Assembly: GCF_000243335.1 (NCBI RefSeq)
Contig: NZ_JH597773.1
Coordinates: 2,039,550-2,103,549 of the forward strand
Length of the DNA stretch: 64,000 nt
Reading direction: 5' to 3'
From: Leptonema illini DSM 21528
GTDB lineage: Bacteria; Spirochaetota; Leptospiria; Leptospirales; Leptonemataceae
Below, in pieces: positions 34,533 to 43,587 of this stretch. A program made the position numbers and the translations under genes. How positions within the stretch are numbered: the first letter of the stretch is position 1; every line of letters begins with the position of its first letter. Below the pieces are notes generated by a model. The model was given only the letters and a program-made list of their open reading frames with translations, had not been told where the DNA came from and ran no database searches.

Positions 34533-34955
34533 ATGATCATCGGATCACAGAAAGGATCACGACGCTCCGAGCTTCAGGGGAATATTAACATTACTCCGTT
34601 CACCGACGTCATCCTCGTTTTGCTCATCGTCTTTATGATCTCGGCGCCGGGCATGATCCTTTCGTCTTTCAAGATTCAGCTGCCTGGAGCGCCGGGACAG
34701 ACGGGCCGCGGCCAGTTCGATATGACGGTCGGTCTCGATCAGGACGGCGTGATCTACGTAAACGGCAAAGAAACCGAGCGCGCTGATCTTCAGAAGCAGC
34801 TCTCGGCTCTACCCGAGCCGGCGCGAAAGCGTATTCTTTTGAATGCCGATAGCAGGGCGCCCTACGGCAGCGTTGTCGAAATCATCGATCTCATGAAGAA
34901 AGCGGGCGCCGAAGCCGTGTATGCCGGAACGGTGCCGGCCGGCAAACGGCCGTGA
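34533..34955 (+). CDS. exbD: ExbD/TolR family proton channel subunit
   Basis: A 140-residue single-span protein. NINITPFTDVILVLLIVFMI carries the membrane Asp (in TDV) needed for proton movement; the periplasmic part follows. Paired with exbB with a 1-base gap, so the two form one complex that uses the proton gradient to energise outer-membrane transport or envelope upkeep. Confidence 0.9.
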   Translation: MIIGSQKGSRRSELQGNINITPFTDVILVLLIVFMISAPGMILSSFKIQLPGAPGQTGRGQFDMTVGLDQDGVIYVNGKETERADLQKQLSALPEPARKRILLNADSRAPYGSVVEIIDLMKKAGAEAVYAGTVPAGKRP

Positions 34956-34959
34956 TCCT

Positions 34960-35535
34960 ATGCGCATAGAAGACCGGCTTCAGCTGACGACGACCGTATC
35001 TTTACTTGTTCCGCTGAGCTATATGGGCGTGCGGTGGTGGCTGGGTCAGATGCCCTTTTCCTTTCCGCTCGCCGCCTGGTTTCTGGTCGATGCCACAGTC
35101 CAGTACGCCCTGATTCTTCTTCTGCGAGGCGAGCAGCTCAGCCGCTCAAGGTTTTCTCAGCTCTCGTATGCTACGGCCCTTGCCGTCGGACTGCCTGCTA
35201 CCGTTCTATCGGTGTTCAGCGGGCTGGCCGCCGAATTCCGGCTGATCCCCCTGCTATTTCATCTGACGCTGAGCCGACATCGCGGCCGGGCCGTCTATGC
35301 GCTCTTACTCTTTGTGGCGGGCATTCTACTCCTTTATCCTTTCTTTTCAGGGCAGATGGAATTCCTGATAGGAGAGCTCTTTCGGCCCACAGCACTGGCC
35401 TTGATTCTGTTGCTGTGGCTTCCCCGGCAACGATCAGAGAGGCGTCGCTTGCGAGAGCGAGCCCGCAAACGACGACAGCAGACGGCGACCGGCAGAAGTG
35501 GGAATGACATCCCCGGAAAAAGAAGCGAAAAGTGA
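34960..35535 (+). CDS. Polytopic membrane protein after exbBD, unknown function
   Basis: I do not recognise a family. The 191-residue protein has about five or six hydrophobic segments (for example VSLLVPLSYMGVRWWLGQMP and ALLLFVAGILLLYPFF) and a very basic tail rich in Arg (RRRLRERARKRRQQ). The ATG at 34960 lies 4 bases after the exbD stop, so it is probably cotranscribed with exbBD. It does not resemble TonB, which usually occupies this spot. Confidence 0.7.
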   Translation: MRIEDRLQLTTTVSLLVPLSYMGVRWWLGQMPFSFPLAAWFLVDATVQYALILLLRGEQLSRSRFSQLSYATALAVGLPATVLSVFSGLAAEFRLIPLLFHLTLSRHRGRAVYALLLFVAGILLLYPFFSGQMEFLIGELFRPTALALILLLWLPRQRSERRRLRERARKRRQQTATGRSGNDIPGKRSEK

Positions 35536-35668
35536 TTGCTTTTAATTCATATATTTTTGATATGGATACAGGTATTTGATCGGACTGAACGATTCCCGTC
35601 GATTGCATTCGACGGCTTCACACTGAATAGAACGATGATTTGACAGATAGAGATGAGGAAGGACAGCT

Positions 35669-36958
35669 ATGAGTGAAAAAAACTACCGCTTTGAGACTCT
35701 TGCATTGCATGCCGGACAGGCACTGGATGCCACACTTTCGCGAGGAGTTCCCGTATACAGAACAAGCTCCTATGTATTCAAAAACACAGAACATGCGGCG
35801 AACCTGTTCGCCCTGAAAGAACTCGGTAACATCTACACCCGTCTGATGAACCCGACGACGGACGTGCTTGAGCAGCGCGTATCACAGCTTGAAGGCGGAG
35901 CGGCCTCGGTAGCCGTGGCTTCGGGCACGTCGGCGATCTTCTATGCCATCATTACTCTGGCCGAAGCGGGAGATGAGATCGTATCGGCAAACAACCTTTA
36001 CGGAGGCACCTATACGCAGTTTGAGGCCATCCTCCCGAAGCTTGGTATCAATACGAAGTTCGTCGATGCGAAAGATCCGAAAAATTTCGAGAAGGCCATC
36101 ACTGAAAAGACACGGGCTTTTTTCGTGGAAACGATCGGTAACCCCGCCCTTGATTATGTAGACATCAAGGCCATCGCCGAGATCGCCCATAAAAACGGCA
36201 TCCCGCTGATCGTCGACGGTACGTTCACCACGCCCTATCTTTTGCGCACGATCGATCTTGGCGCCGACATCGTCGTAAACTCGCTGACGAAATGGCTTGG
36301 CGGTCACGGCAACGCCATCGGCGGCATCATCACCGACTCCGGCCGCTTTAACTGGAAAGGCGGACGCCATCCGCTTTTCACCGAGCCCGACGAGAACTAT
36401 CACGGACTGCGCTGGGCGATTGACCTGCCTGCGCCTCTTGCACCGATTGCCTTTGCCCTTCGCGTGCGCACCGTGCCGCTTCGTAACCTCGGCGCCGCCA
36501 TCTCGCCCGACAACTCCTGGCTCTTTCTTCAGGGCATCGAAACGCTTCCGCTGCGTATCGTTCGTCACAGCGAGAATGCGCTGAAGGTGGCGCAGTATCT
36601 GAAGAACCATGCGAAGGTTTCCTGGGTGCGTTACCCCGGATTAAAAGACGATCCTTCGTATGCCCTGGCCTCGCGTGATCTGAAGAACGGTTTCGGCGGC
36701 ATGGTCGTATTCGGCATCAAAGGCGGATACGATGCAGCGGTTAAGGTCATCGACAACATCAAGCTGTTCTCTCACCTGGCGAACGTCGGCGATGCGAAAA
36801 GCCTGATCCTGCATCCGGCCTCCACTTCGCATTCGCAGCTCACCGAAGCGCAGCAGCGCGAAGGCGGTCTGACGCCCGATCTGATCCGCCTTTCTATCGG
36901 TCTTGAGCATATCGACGACCTGATCGAGGCGCTTGATGATGCCCTGGCTCTTGCCTGA
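35669..36958 (+). CDS. metY: O-acetylhomoserine sulfhydrylase
   Basis: A 429-residue PLP enzyme of the Cys/Met metabolism family that makes homocysteine from O-acetylhomoserine and sulfide. The cofactor lysine lies in NSLTKWLGGHGNAIGG; other marks are TRLMNPTTDVLEQRV, SGTSAIFYAI and HPASTSHSQL. The length matches MetY rather than the shorter MetB or MetC. GGAAGGAC lies before the ATG. The 133-base upstream gap contains a 7-bp hairpin (CCGTCGA/TCGACGG) but no riboswitch I recognise. metX follows after a terminator. Confidence 0.94.
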   Translation: MSEKNYRFETLALHAGQALDATLSRGVPVYRTSSYVFKNTEHAANLFALKELGNIYTRLMNPTTDVLEQRVSQLEGGAASVAVASGTSAIFYAIITLAEAGDEIVSANNLYGGTYTQFEAILPKLGINTKFVDAKDPKNFEKAITEKTRAFFVETIGNPALDYVDIKAIAEIAHKNGIPLIVDGTFTTPYLLRTIDLGADIVVNSLTKWLGGHGNAIGGIITDSGRFNWKGGRHPLFTEPDENYHGLRWAIDLPAPLAPIAFALRVRTVPLRNLGAAISPDNSWLFLQGIETLPLRIVRHSENALKVAQYLKNHAKVSWVRYPGLKDDPSYALASRDLKNGFGGMVVFGIKGGYDAAVKVIDNIKLFSHLANVGDAKSLILHPASTSHSQLTEAQQREGGLTPDLIRLSIGLEHIDDLIEALDDALALA

Positions 36959-37002
36959 TTATCGCTGATGAGACAGAGACTGCCTTGAAAAGGCAGTGAA
37001 AA

Positions 37003-37027
37003 GGCCGCCTTCGGGCGGTCTTTTTTT
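37003..37027 (+). terminator. Rho-independent terminator after metY
   Basis: GGCCGCC (37003-37009), a TTCG tetraloop and GGCGGTC (37014-37020), followed by seven T. It separates metY from metX, so metX must have its own promoter or depend on read-through. Confidence 0.9.
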
Positions 37028-37138
37028 GGCCTCGATTTGCAAATCAACGTCTTCCTTTTAGCTGACATGCAGGGAAGCTCCGGAAATAATACCAAAAAGG
37101 GCTTCGGCCGAGGCCCTGTCGGCCGACGATCGAAAAAG

Positions 37139-38335
37139 ATGAGCGAACCGCAAGAATCGATGGCGACGGATCTCCAGGATGGAGCCGCTGAAGGCTACAG
37201 GTCAGATGTGGGCGAGATACGCACGCAGACGGCGCGTCTGCCCGGTATGACGACTCGCTCGGGCTACAACTTTCCTTATATCGATATCAACTATATGACG
37301 CTGGGCGAGCTTTCGCCGGCGAAAGATAACGCCATCCTCATCACACATGCGCTGTCGGGAAACGCCCATGTGGCCGGTATCAATGAAACGGGCAAACCGG
37401 GCTGGTGGGATCATTACGTCGGACCTGGCAAGCCCATCGATACCGATCGTTTCTTCGTGATCTGTTCGAACGTTCTCGGCGGATGCAACGGCTCGACAGG
37501 CCCGACGTCGATAAACCCCGACACAGGTAAGCCCTACAATATGCAGTTCCCGCCTGTTACCATACAGGATATGGTGAAGGCTCAGTCCCTGCTCATCGAT
37601 TCGCTTGGCATCGAACGCCTTTTTGCCGTCGTCGGCGGTTCCATGGGAGGAATGCAGGCGTTATCCTGGGCCATTGATTTTCCCGAACGACTGCACCTCT
37701 GTGTTCCGATCGCCGCAGCGATGACGCATTCAGCCATTCAGATCGCCTTCAACGAGGTCGGACGTCAGGCCATTCTCACCGACCCGAACTGGAAGCGCGG
37801 AGAATACGACGCCGATAACAGGCCCGAGCACGGCCTGGCCGTAGCGCGCATGATCGGGCATGTCACGTATTTAAGCGAAGCGGTCATGGAGAACAAATTC
37901 GGCCGGCGACATCAACGTCCGCCTCGCCCCGAAGACGTCTTTCCCGTTTTCTTCGCCATCGAGAGCTATCTTCAATATCAGGGCTTGAGCTTCGTTAACC
38001 GATTTGATCCGAACACGTATCTGTATATTACGAAGGCGCTCGACATGTACGATCTGCTCGACGGACGTAACGCCGACGAAGCGCTTGCCGGCGTAAAATG
38101 CCGCTTCCTTATAGTAAGCTTTGAATCCGACTGGCTGTACCCTCCGAAACAGTCACGCGAGATGGCGCGCATTCTGCGAAGAGCCGGAAAGGCGGTCACC
38201 TATCTGAACCTCGATACCGAATACGGGCATGATTCTTTTCTGATTCAGAATCCGCCGCTGCAGAAGGTGCTCGATAGCTTCCTTGATCTCGAATATAAGA
38301 ACCTGCAGACCAGGGCAAGCGGAGCCGGTCGATGA
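37139..38335 (+). CDS. metX: Homoserine O-acetyltransferase
   Basis: Acetylates homoserine from acetyl-CoA, the first step of this methionine route. The alpha/beta-hydrolase fold shows VVGGSMGGMQALSW (nucleophile Ser), SFESDWLYPP (Asp) and EYGHDSFL (His), plus the conserved NVLGGCNGSTGPTSINP. I choose the ATG at 37139; starts at 37160 or further upstream (37037, 37067) are possible because there is no clear ribosome site. It overlaps metW by 4 bases. Confidence 0.93.
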   Translation: MSEPQESMATDLQDGAAEGYRSDVGEIRTQTARLPGMTTRSGYNFPYIDINYMTLGELSPAKDNAILITHALSGNAHVAGINETGKPGWWDHYVGPGKPIDTDRFFVICSNVLGGCNGSTGPTSINPDTGKPYNMQFPPVTIQDMVKAQSLLIDSLGIERLFAVVGGSMGGMQALSWAIDFPERLHLCVPIAAAMTHSAIQIAFNEVGRQAILTDPNWKRGEYDADNRPEHGLAVARMIGHVTYLSEAVMENKFGRRHQRPPRPEDVFPVFFAIESYLQYQGLSFVNRFDPNTYLYITKALDMYDLLDGRNADEALAGVKCRFLIVSFESDWLYPPKQSREMARILRRAGKAVTYLNLDTEYGHDSFLIQNPPLQKVLDSFLDLEYKNLQTRASGAGR

Positions 38336-38919
38336 TTCTAACTGGCGTCTATTCGACCGTTATCGATTGGATTCAGGAAGGATCGAGAGTACTCGACCTC
38401 GGCACAGGCGACGGAACCTTTCTTGCCAGACTGATCGAAGAGAAGAACGTTCAGGGCGAAGGAGTCGAGATCGATATGGATCTCGTCGCCAGCTGCATCG
38501 AAAAAGGGTTAACCGTTCACCAGGGAGATATTCTCGACGGCCTCGACCAGTACAGCTCGGGTTCGTTCGATTACATTATTCTGCTCGGAACGTTTCAGGA
38601 GCTCGTTGATCCGAACTATGTACTCGAAGAGGTCTTTCGAGTCGGCAAGCGGCTCATCATCGGCTACAGCAACTTCGCCTACTGGAAAAGCCGGCTGCAG
38701 ATCGTATTCAAGGGTAAGACGCCGATCACCGATTCGATGCCGCATCCCTGGTATAAAAGCCCGAACATTCAGTATTTCTCGATCAGGGATTTTCACGACT
38801 TCTGCGCCTATCAGAAGTTCTTCATCGTCGAAGAGGCCTGCTTCAGCAAAGAACGCTCGGTAAGCATGTGGCCTAACCTTTTCGCCGATCAGGCCGTGGC
38901 CATGCTTGAAAGAGCTTGA
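38332..38919 (+). CDS. metW: Methionine biosynthesis protein MetW
   Basis: A 195-residue SAM-methyltransferase fold protein: VLDLGTGDGTFLARLIEE is the cofactor loop and SFDYIILLGTFQEL the following strand. MetW acts with MetX in methionine synthesis; the linked order metX-metW, with an ATGA overlap, supports the call. It ends 3 bases before the convergent modC stop. Confidence 0.93.
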   Translation: MILTGVYSTVIDWIQEGSRVLDLGTGDGTFLARLIEEKNVQGEGVEIDMDLVASCIEKGLTVHQGDILDGLDQYSSGSFDYIILLGTFQELVDPNYVLEEVFRVGKRLIIGYSNFAYWKSRLQIVFKGKTPITDSMPHPWYKSPNIQYFSIRDFHDFCAYQKFFIVEEACFSKERSVSMWPNLFADQAVAMLERA

Positions 38920-38922
38920 GCT

Positions 38923-40146
38923 TCAGGCCTGTATAGCGACGGCTTTGATCTGCGCCCAGAGCGACATGCCCGGAACGATATTAAGACGTCGAAGGGATCG
39001 CTCCGTTACTCGTGCGAATAAAGTGGTGCTTTCGTCGGCCAGCAGGACACATACGATCACATGAGCGGGCACGGAAGACCGGCGGATTTCGCTGACCCGG
39101 CAGCGCATAACATTCAGAATACTCGTATCTTCGCTTCGCGATAGGGCGAGACTGACATCGCCGGCTGAAATCCGGCAGCGCAGGCTTTTACCCGGCCGCT
39201 TCACAGAAGAATAAACGTAGAAATCAGCGCCGGCAACACACAGCCGAGCCAGGCCGTCCGGCTCGACCTGTACGAGAGCAGCGTCAAACTCAGAATACAC
39301 ATCGTCGTACACCGGCGCTATATGCCGGAGTATATCGGCCGGATCGCCTTGCGTGACGATGCGACCGTCTTCAAGCATAAGGATTCTATCGCCGAGACGA
39401 ATTGCCTCTTCAGCGGAATGCGTCACATAGAGAATCGGAATGGATAACGCCCGGTGAAGTCCTTCGATGAAAGGAAGTATCTCCTGCTTGCGGCGCAAAT
39501 CAAGCGAAGCAAGAGGTTCATCCAACAAAAGCATCTCTGGCCTGCGCAGAATAGCGCGAGCGATTGCAACTCTCTGTTTTTCGCCGCCTGAAAGCGCATC
39601 GCCACGCCGATTCAGCAGATGCTCGATTCCAAGCAAAGCTGCAACATTTCTCAGTTCTTCAGACTCGGTCTCGCCGCCTTGCAAACAACCTCTCAATCCA
39701 GAGGCCGCTGATGCCAGCACCCTTGAAATAAGAGGCGCTGCCGCCAGGCTTCCGTAGCTCAGATTCTGCCGCACCGTCAGATGATCGAATAGAGAGGGCT
39801 CTTGAAAAACCATGCCTATGGAGCGCCGATAGGTCGGTTTAACAAAATTTGAAGCGGTATCATGCCACAATTCATCCCTGACCTTGAGATATGCGGAGGC
39901 CGGCCTTTCCAGGCCTGCAAGGCAGCGCAAGAAGGTGCTCTTCCCCGATCCCGATGGTCCGAAGAGTACGGTTATACCTGAACCGGTGATCTCGAACGAA
40001 ACCTTCAGGGTGAAGCGACCAAGACGGTGATGAAACATCCCCTCGATCCCCTGCTCAGTCTGTTCGCGCGGAGCGACCGATGGGTCGTCACTCTTTCGTG
40101 ACTCTGGGGCTAACCCGGCAGGGTGGAAGGTATCGTGTTTGTTCAT
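38923..40146 (-). CDS. modC: Molybdate ABC transporter ATPase
   Basis: A 407-residue nucleotide-binding protein. Walker A is LFGPSGSGKSTFLRCLAG, the ABC signature is LSGGEKQRVAIARAIL and Walker B is MLLLDEPLASLDL. The C-terminal 130 residues contain a Mop-type molybdate-binding domain (MRCRVSEIRRSSVPAHVIV). The start at 40146 overlaps modB by 4 bases and leaves a 36-residue N-terminal extension; a start at 40038 would remove it. Completes modABC. Confidence 0.92.
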   Translation of the reverse strand: MNKHDTFHPAGLAPESRKSDDPSVAPREQTEQGIEGMFHHRLGRFTLKVSFEITGSGITVLFGPSGSGKSTFLRCLAGLERPASAYLKVRDELWHDTASNFVKPTYRRSIGMVFQEPSLFDHLTVRQNLSYGSLAAAPLISRVLASAASGLRGCLQGGETESEELRNVAALLGIEHLLNRRGDALSGGEKQRVAIARAILRRPEMLLLDEPLASLDLRRKQEILPFIEGLHRALSIPILYVTHSAEEAIRLGDRILMLEDGRIVTQGDPADILRHIAPVYDDVYSEFDAALVQVEPDGLARLCVAGADFYVYSSVKRPGKSLRCRISAGDVSLALSRSEDTSILNVMRCRVSEIRRSSVPAHVIVCVLLADESTTLFARVTERSLRRLNIVPGMSLWAQIKAVAIQA

Positions 40147-40847
40147 TCCACCTCCGTACGCTCAGGCATTTGCTCGCCTCGCTTCTCAACTCTTGCATTA
40201 ATGAAGAGCAGTACGGCGAAGCTGAAAAGGATCATGCCTGCTGAGAGCCAGTGAGCGGCTCCGTACTGCATCGCCTCAACATGATTATAGATCTGAACGG
40301 AGGCGACTTTCGTCTGGCCGGTTATTCCTCCTCCGAGCATAAGGATAACTCCGAATTCGCCGACAGTATGGGCGAAGGTGAGTATGCCCGCCGTAGCGAT
40401 GCCCTTTCTTGCCAGCGGCATCGCTACCGTAAAGAATGCAAAAAGCGGCCGTGCACCAAGCGTGGCCGCCACTTCCATCGGACGACGCCCCATCGACTGA
40501 AAAGCGTGGTATACTGGCTGAACGGCAAATGGCAGAGAGTAAAAAAGTGATCCAATCACAATGCCTTTGAAACTGAAAGGCAGAAGCCCGATACCGAGAG
40601 ATTCTGTTAACCATCCCACCGGGCCGGACGGGCCCATGAGAATGAGAAGGTAAAAGCCAAGCACTGTCGGCGGTAGCACCAGAGGAAGGGCCACCAGCGT
40701 CTGAATCAGGCGACGAAAGGCGGTGGCCTTACGGGAAAGCCACCACGCAAGAGGAATGGTGATGATAAGAAGGATGAGCGTGACGGTCGATGCAAGGCGT
40801 ACCGTCACCCAGATAGCGGAATAGTCTTCAGAAGTAAGAGGAATCAT
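40143..40847 (-). CDS. modB: Molybdate ABC transporter permease
   Basis: A 234-residue inner-membrane permease with five or six spans and the EAA loop region (EVAATLGARPLFAFFTVAMP) that docks on ModC. The residues ALPLVLPPTVLGFYLL are typical of ModB. It lies 23 bases after modA and overlaps modC by 4 bases, so modABC forms one transcription unit on the minus strand. Confidence 0.93.
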   Translation of the reverse strand: MIPLTSEDYSAIWVTVRLASTVTLILLIITIPLAWWLSRKATAFRRLIQTLVALPLVLPPTVLGFYLLILMGPSGPVGWLTESLGIGLLPFSFKGIVIGSLFYSLPFAVQPVYHAFQSMGRRPMEVAATLGARPLFAFFTVAMPLARKGIATAGILTFAHTVGEFGVILMLGGGITGQTKVASVQIYNHVEAMQYGAAHWLSAGMILFSFAVLLFINARVEKRGEQMPERTEVE

Positions 40848-40870
40848 TTTACCCCATAGTCCGTAAATGG

Positions 40871-41647
40871 TCAGGGAAGACCGGAAGGCACGGTATCATA
40901 GCCATGTCGTCGTATAACCTCGCGCGCTTCGCCGGTCTTCATGAATTCAAGCAGAGCTGAGGCAGCCCTATTCCGCTCCCCCTTCGTCAGAAGAACGGCT
41001 TCCTGCCTGAGAGGCGGCATCATATCTGCTGGAACAATCCAGCATGATCCTGACTTCAACCGTCCATCGGAGCCGATTATCTGCGACAGGGCGACAAAAC
41101 CGAGCTCTGCGTTACCCGCCGCTACAAACTGGTAGGTCTGCGTGATGCTTTCTCCCCGTACGATCTTTGACTGCAATGTTTCGAGCAATCCTTTTCCGGT
41201 CAGAACGGTTTCTGCTGCTCTGCCGTAAGGGGCAACGCCAGCGTTGGCGATTGCCAGGAAGCGAAAATTACCCTCGCTCAACACTCTGCCCTCAGAATCG
41301 ACAAAGCCTTCTCGGGCACTCCAGAGAACGAGGCGCCCGATGGCATAGGTAAAGCGACTGCCTGGAGTGGCCAGACCTTCGTCGATGAGCTTCTCGGGAA
41401 TGACATCATCAGCGGCAAGCAATATCTCAAACGGAGCACCGTTCTTAATCTGAGCGTAAAACGCCCCCGTTGCTCCAGACGACATCTGAATTCGATAGCC
41501 GGTCTTTTTCTGGAAGAGAGGAGCCAGCTCTTTCATCGTCGAAGTAAAATTGGCCGAGACGGCCACCATCACCGACTCTGCTTCAAGCGAAGCGAACGAC
41601 AGCAGCATACTTACCACAGAAACAGCCCGGACACCTTTAAGAATCAT
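40871..41647 (-). CDS. modA: Molybdate-binding periplasmic protein
   Basis: A 258-residue binding protein with a signal peptide (AVSVVSMLLSFASLEAES, about residues 8-25). The mature part has VAVSANFTSTMKELAPLFQK, GATGAFYAQIKNGAPFEI and LLAADDVIPEKL, as in ModA. It captures molybdate or tungstate for ModBC. First gene of the modABC operon. Confidence 0.93.
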   Translation of the reverse strand: MILKGVRAVSVVSMLLSFASLEAESVMVAVSANFTSTMKELAPLFQKKTGYRIQMSSGATGAFYAQIKNGAPFEILLAADDVIPEKLIDEGLATPGSRFTYAIGRLVLWSAREGFVDSEGRVLSEGNFRFLAIANAGVAPYGRAAETVLTGKGLLETLQSKIVRGESITQTYQFVAAGNAELGFVALSQIIGSDGRLKSGSCWIVPADMMPPLRQEAVLLTKGERNRAASALLEFMKTGEAREVIRRHGYDTVPSGLP

Positions 41648-41679
41648 ACTTTCCTCTTTGATCCCTGAGCTTTACGCAT

Positions 41680-42837
41680 CTACCCACCGGTTAAATACAG
41701 AAACTGCTTCTCTGCATACCGATCGGTCATGCCCGATATATAATCCGATACGACGCGTTCGAGTCCATCACGATCAATGCGTCGCTGAACATGCCGCGGC
41801 ATCATATCGGGTCGCGACGTGAATTCACGAAAAAGCAGCTCGATCATACGTTCTCCACGCCTGGACATACGGATGACATCGGGGTGACGGTAGAGTTTTT
41901 TATGCAGATACTCATAGATGCTTCGAATCGATGACGCCATGGCCGGCGAGTTTCCGATCGGATTCTGCTCGGGATTGAGCGAGCGCACCGCCTCAACAGA
42001 TAGAAGCTGTAGTTCCTGCAAACTCTGCGTCGAAGTCACGATAAGATCTGTAATGCATACGTTCAGCAGATGCCGGATGATCGTTCTGATCTGTAAAGGT
42101 CTGCGCAGCGCACGGAATCCCTCGCCGTATTGATCGTTACAGGATCGCATCGCCTCGCTCCAGTAGGGATGCGCTTTTAAATCCTCAAACTCCAGATACC
42201 CCGAATCAAGCCCGTCTTCGAGGTCATGGTGCACATAGGCGATGCGATCACAGCAATCGACAAGTAGCATCTCCATTGCGGGGAATCCTGACAGACGCTC
42301 TTTGCAAAGATCAAGCAGATGCGTGTCGCAGGAATAGACCTCTCCGTGCTTCATCATGCCTTTCAGAGTCGCTCTTGTCAGATTCAGTCCTTCCCAGAAT
42401 GGATACCTTTCTTCAAGGACAGAGACGATGCGCATGGACTGTCGGTTATGCTCGAATCCACCGGCGTCCTGCATCAGAGCATGCAGACGATCCTGGCCGG
42501 CATGGCCGAACGGCGTATGACCGAGGTCGTGCGCAAGGGCGAGCGTTTCGGCAAGATCGCCATTCAGGCGAAGCGTGGATGCGACTGACCTGGCGATCTG
42601 ACTCACTTCAAGAGAATGCGTTAGACGAGTACGATAGTTATCTCCTTCTGAATTCACAAAGACCTGAGTTTTGTAGCCCAGGCGACGAAAGGCCTTAGAG
42701 TGAATAATGCGATCACGATCGCGCTGAAAAGGGGTGCGAAAGATCTGATCGGGTTCGTCGTGCAGACGGCCGCCAGAATCGGATGTCGCATAGGCGGCAA
42801 GATTGTCATTCAGTTCAGGCTTTCGTAGTTGTTCCAT
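41680..42837 (-). CDS. dGTPase-like deoxynucleoside triphosphate triphosphohydrolase
   Basis: A 385-residue HD-domain enzyme that splits dNTPs to nucleoside and triphosphate. Markers are RTRLTHSLEVSQIARSVA, the HD pair in LAHDLGHTPFGHAGQ, and DCCDRIAYVHHDLEDGLDSG. It belongs to the Dgt-like family, whose members are often called dNTP triphosphohydrolases rather than strict dGTPases. Its stop lies 32 bases before the modA start, so transcription through into modABC is possible. Confidence 0.92.
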   Translation of the reverse strand: MEQLRKPELNDNLAAYATSDSGGRLHDEPDQIFRTPFQRDRDRIIHSKAFRRLGYKTQVFVNSEGDNYRTRLTHSLEVSQIARSVASTLRLNGDLAETLALAHDLGHTPFGHAGQDRLHALMQDAGGFEHNRQSMRIVSVLEERYPFWEGLNLTRATLKGMMKHGEVYSCDTHLLDLCKERLSGFPAMEMLLVDCCDRIAYVHHDLEDGLDSGYLEFEDLKAHPYWSEAMRSCNDQYGEGFRALRRPLQIRTIIRHLLNVCITDLIVTSTQSLQELQLLSVEAVRSLNPEQNPIGNSPAMASSIRSIYEYLHKKLYRHPDVIRMSRRGERMIELLFREFTSRPDMMPRHVQRRIDRDGLERVVSDYISGMTDRYAEKQFLYLTGG

Positions 42838-42910
42838 ATATTCGCTGCAATGAGAGTCAGATACTGTTTATTTCGGTGGACAGTGATACTGTGACATGGC
42901 TCCGGGACAT

Positions 42911-43339
42911 ATGTATATTCGATTTTTTTCCATTTCAAGGATTCTGCCCCTTTTCGCAGGCATTGCCATTTTCTCAGCTCTGTTGCAGTGCGGCATGATT
43001 CGTCCGTCAGAGGGGCGATCGGGCGTCGTGCAGTTTACGAAAGAGATCCCCGCCGAATGCAATACGACGACCGGTTTGAAACAGAAGGTCGTGCGAGCCG
43101 TCTACTCGGAGCGAGAACTGGTTCAGCATTACGGTTTGTCCTTTCAGGTGCACTTCAACGATAAGAAAAGCCCCGATCTGTATGGCGCCCTCTACTATCA
43201 GAACCGCGATACGAATCTCTACTGCATGGCCCTGCCCGACGGACGCTTTGCCGTATTCCAGGATTCGCAGATCGACGAGCATAAACGCAACGTCATTCAC
43301 GAGGTTTGCTATCCTCTGAAAGATTGCTCACAGCCATAA
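42911..43339 (+). CDS. Lipoprotein of unknown function
   Basis: A 142-residue protein with a hydrophobic signal (ILPLFAGIAIFSALLQCG); the candidate lipid Cys is residue 27, preceded by Gln. The mature part has four cysteines in pairs (ECNTTT, LYCMAL, EVCYPLKDC) that could form disulfides. I know no family. The ATG at 42911 is preferred to 42896. It is divergent from the dNTPase gene and is followed by a strong terminator. Confidence 0.75.
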   Translation: MYIRFFSISRILPLFAGIAIFSALLQCGMIRPSEGRSGVVQFTKEIPAECNTTTGLKQKVVRAVYSERELVQHYGLSFQVHFNDKKSPDLYGALYYQNRDTNLYCMALPDGRFAVFQDSQIDEHKRNVIHEVCYPLKDCSQP

Positions 43340-43344
43340 TAATA

Positions 43345-43372
43345 AAAAAGGCTGCGAATACGCAGCCTTTTT
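43345..43372. terminator. Bidirectional-type terminator hairpin
   Basis: AAAAAGGCTGCG (43345-43356), an AATA loop and CGCAGCCTTTTT (43361-43372) form a perfect 12-bp stem with A- and T-rich flanks, so it can work on both strands. It closes the lipoprotein gene and may limit read-through from the opposite direction. Confidence 0.88.
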
Positions 43373-43400
43373 GCAGTGTTTTCTACTGATTCTCGATTAG

Positions 43401-43551
43401 CAGGCTGCTGAAAAAGCAGCCTGCTAAGGCAAAATAGGATGTTTTGCCAAAATGGCCTTTTTCCCAAAAGGCCATTTTGCAAGGATTTTTGGGCTTAGCT
43501 CAAAAATCCGTCAGCTGAAAAAGTCCACGGATGGACTTTTTCAGCAACCTG
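43401..43551. mobile_element. 151-bp MITE-like element with five hairpins
   Basis: The left end reads CAGGCTGCTGAAAAAG and the right end, inverted, reads CAGGTTGCTGAAAAAG. Both are flanked by TTAG (43397-43400 and 43552-43555), which looks like a target duplication. The interior folds as a chain: a 12-bp stem (43398-43426), GGCAAAA/TTTTGCC, AAAATGGCCTTTT/AAAAGGCCATTTT, GGATTTTTG/CAAAAATCC and GCTGAAAAAGTCCA/TGGACTTTTTCAGC. No gene fits inside. It begins 29 bases beyond the previous terminator and lies 36 bases from the LipL41 homologue's stop. I recall similar ends on IS1182-type elements. Confidence 0.7.
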
Positions 43552-43587
43552 TTAGGGAGGATCTCATTTCAGCAGGTCACCTTTTAC

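Noticed and set aside
35536-35668. A riboswitch (SAM type) upstream of metY
   Set aside because: Only one 7-bp hairpin is visible; the kink-turn, pseudoknot and conserved core of known SAM riboswitches are not found.
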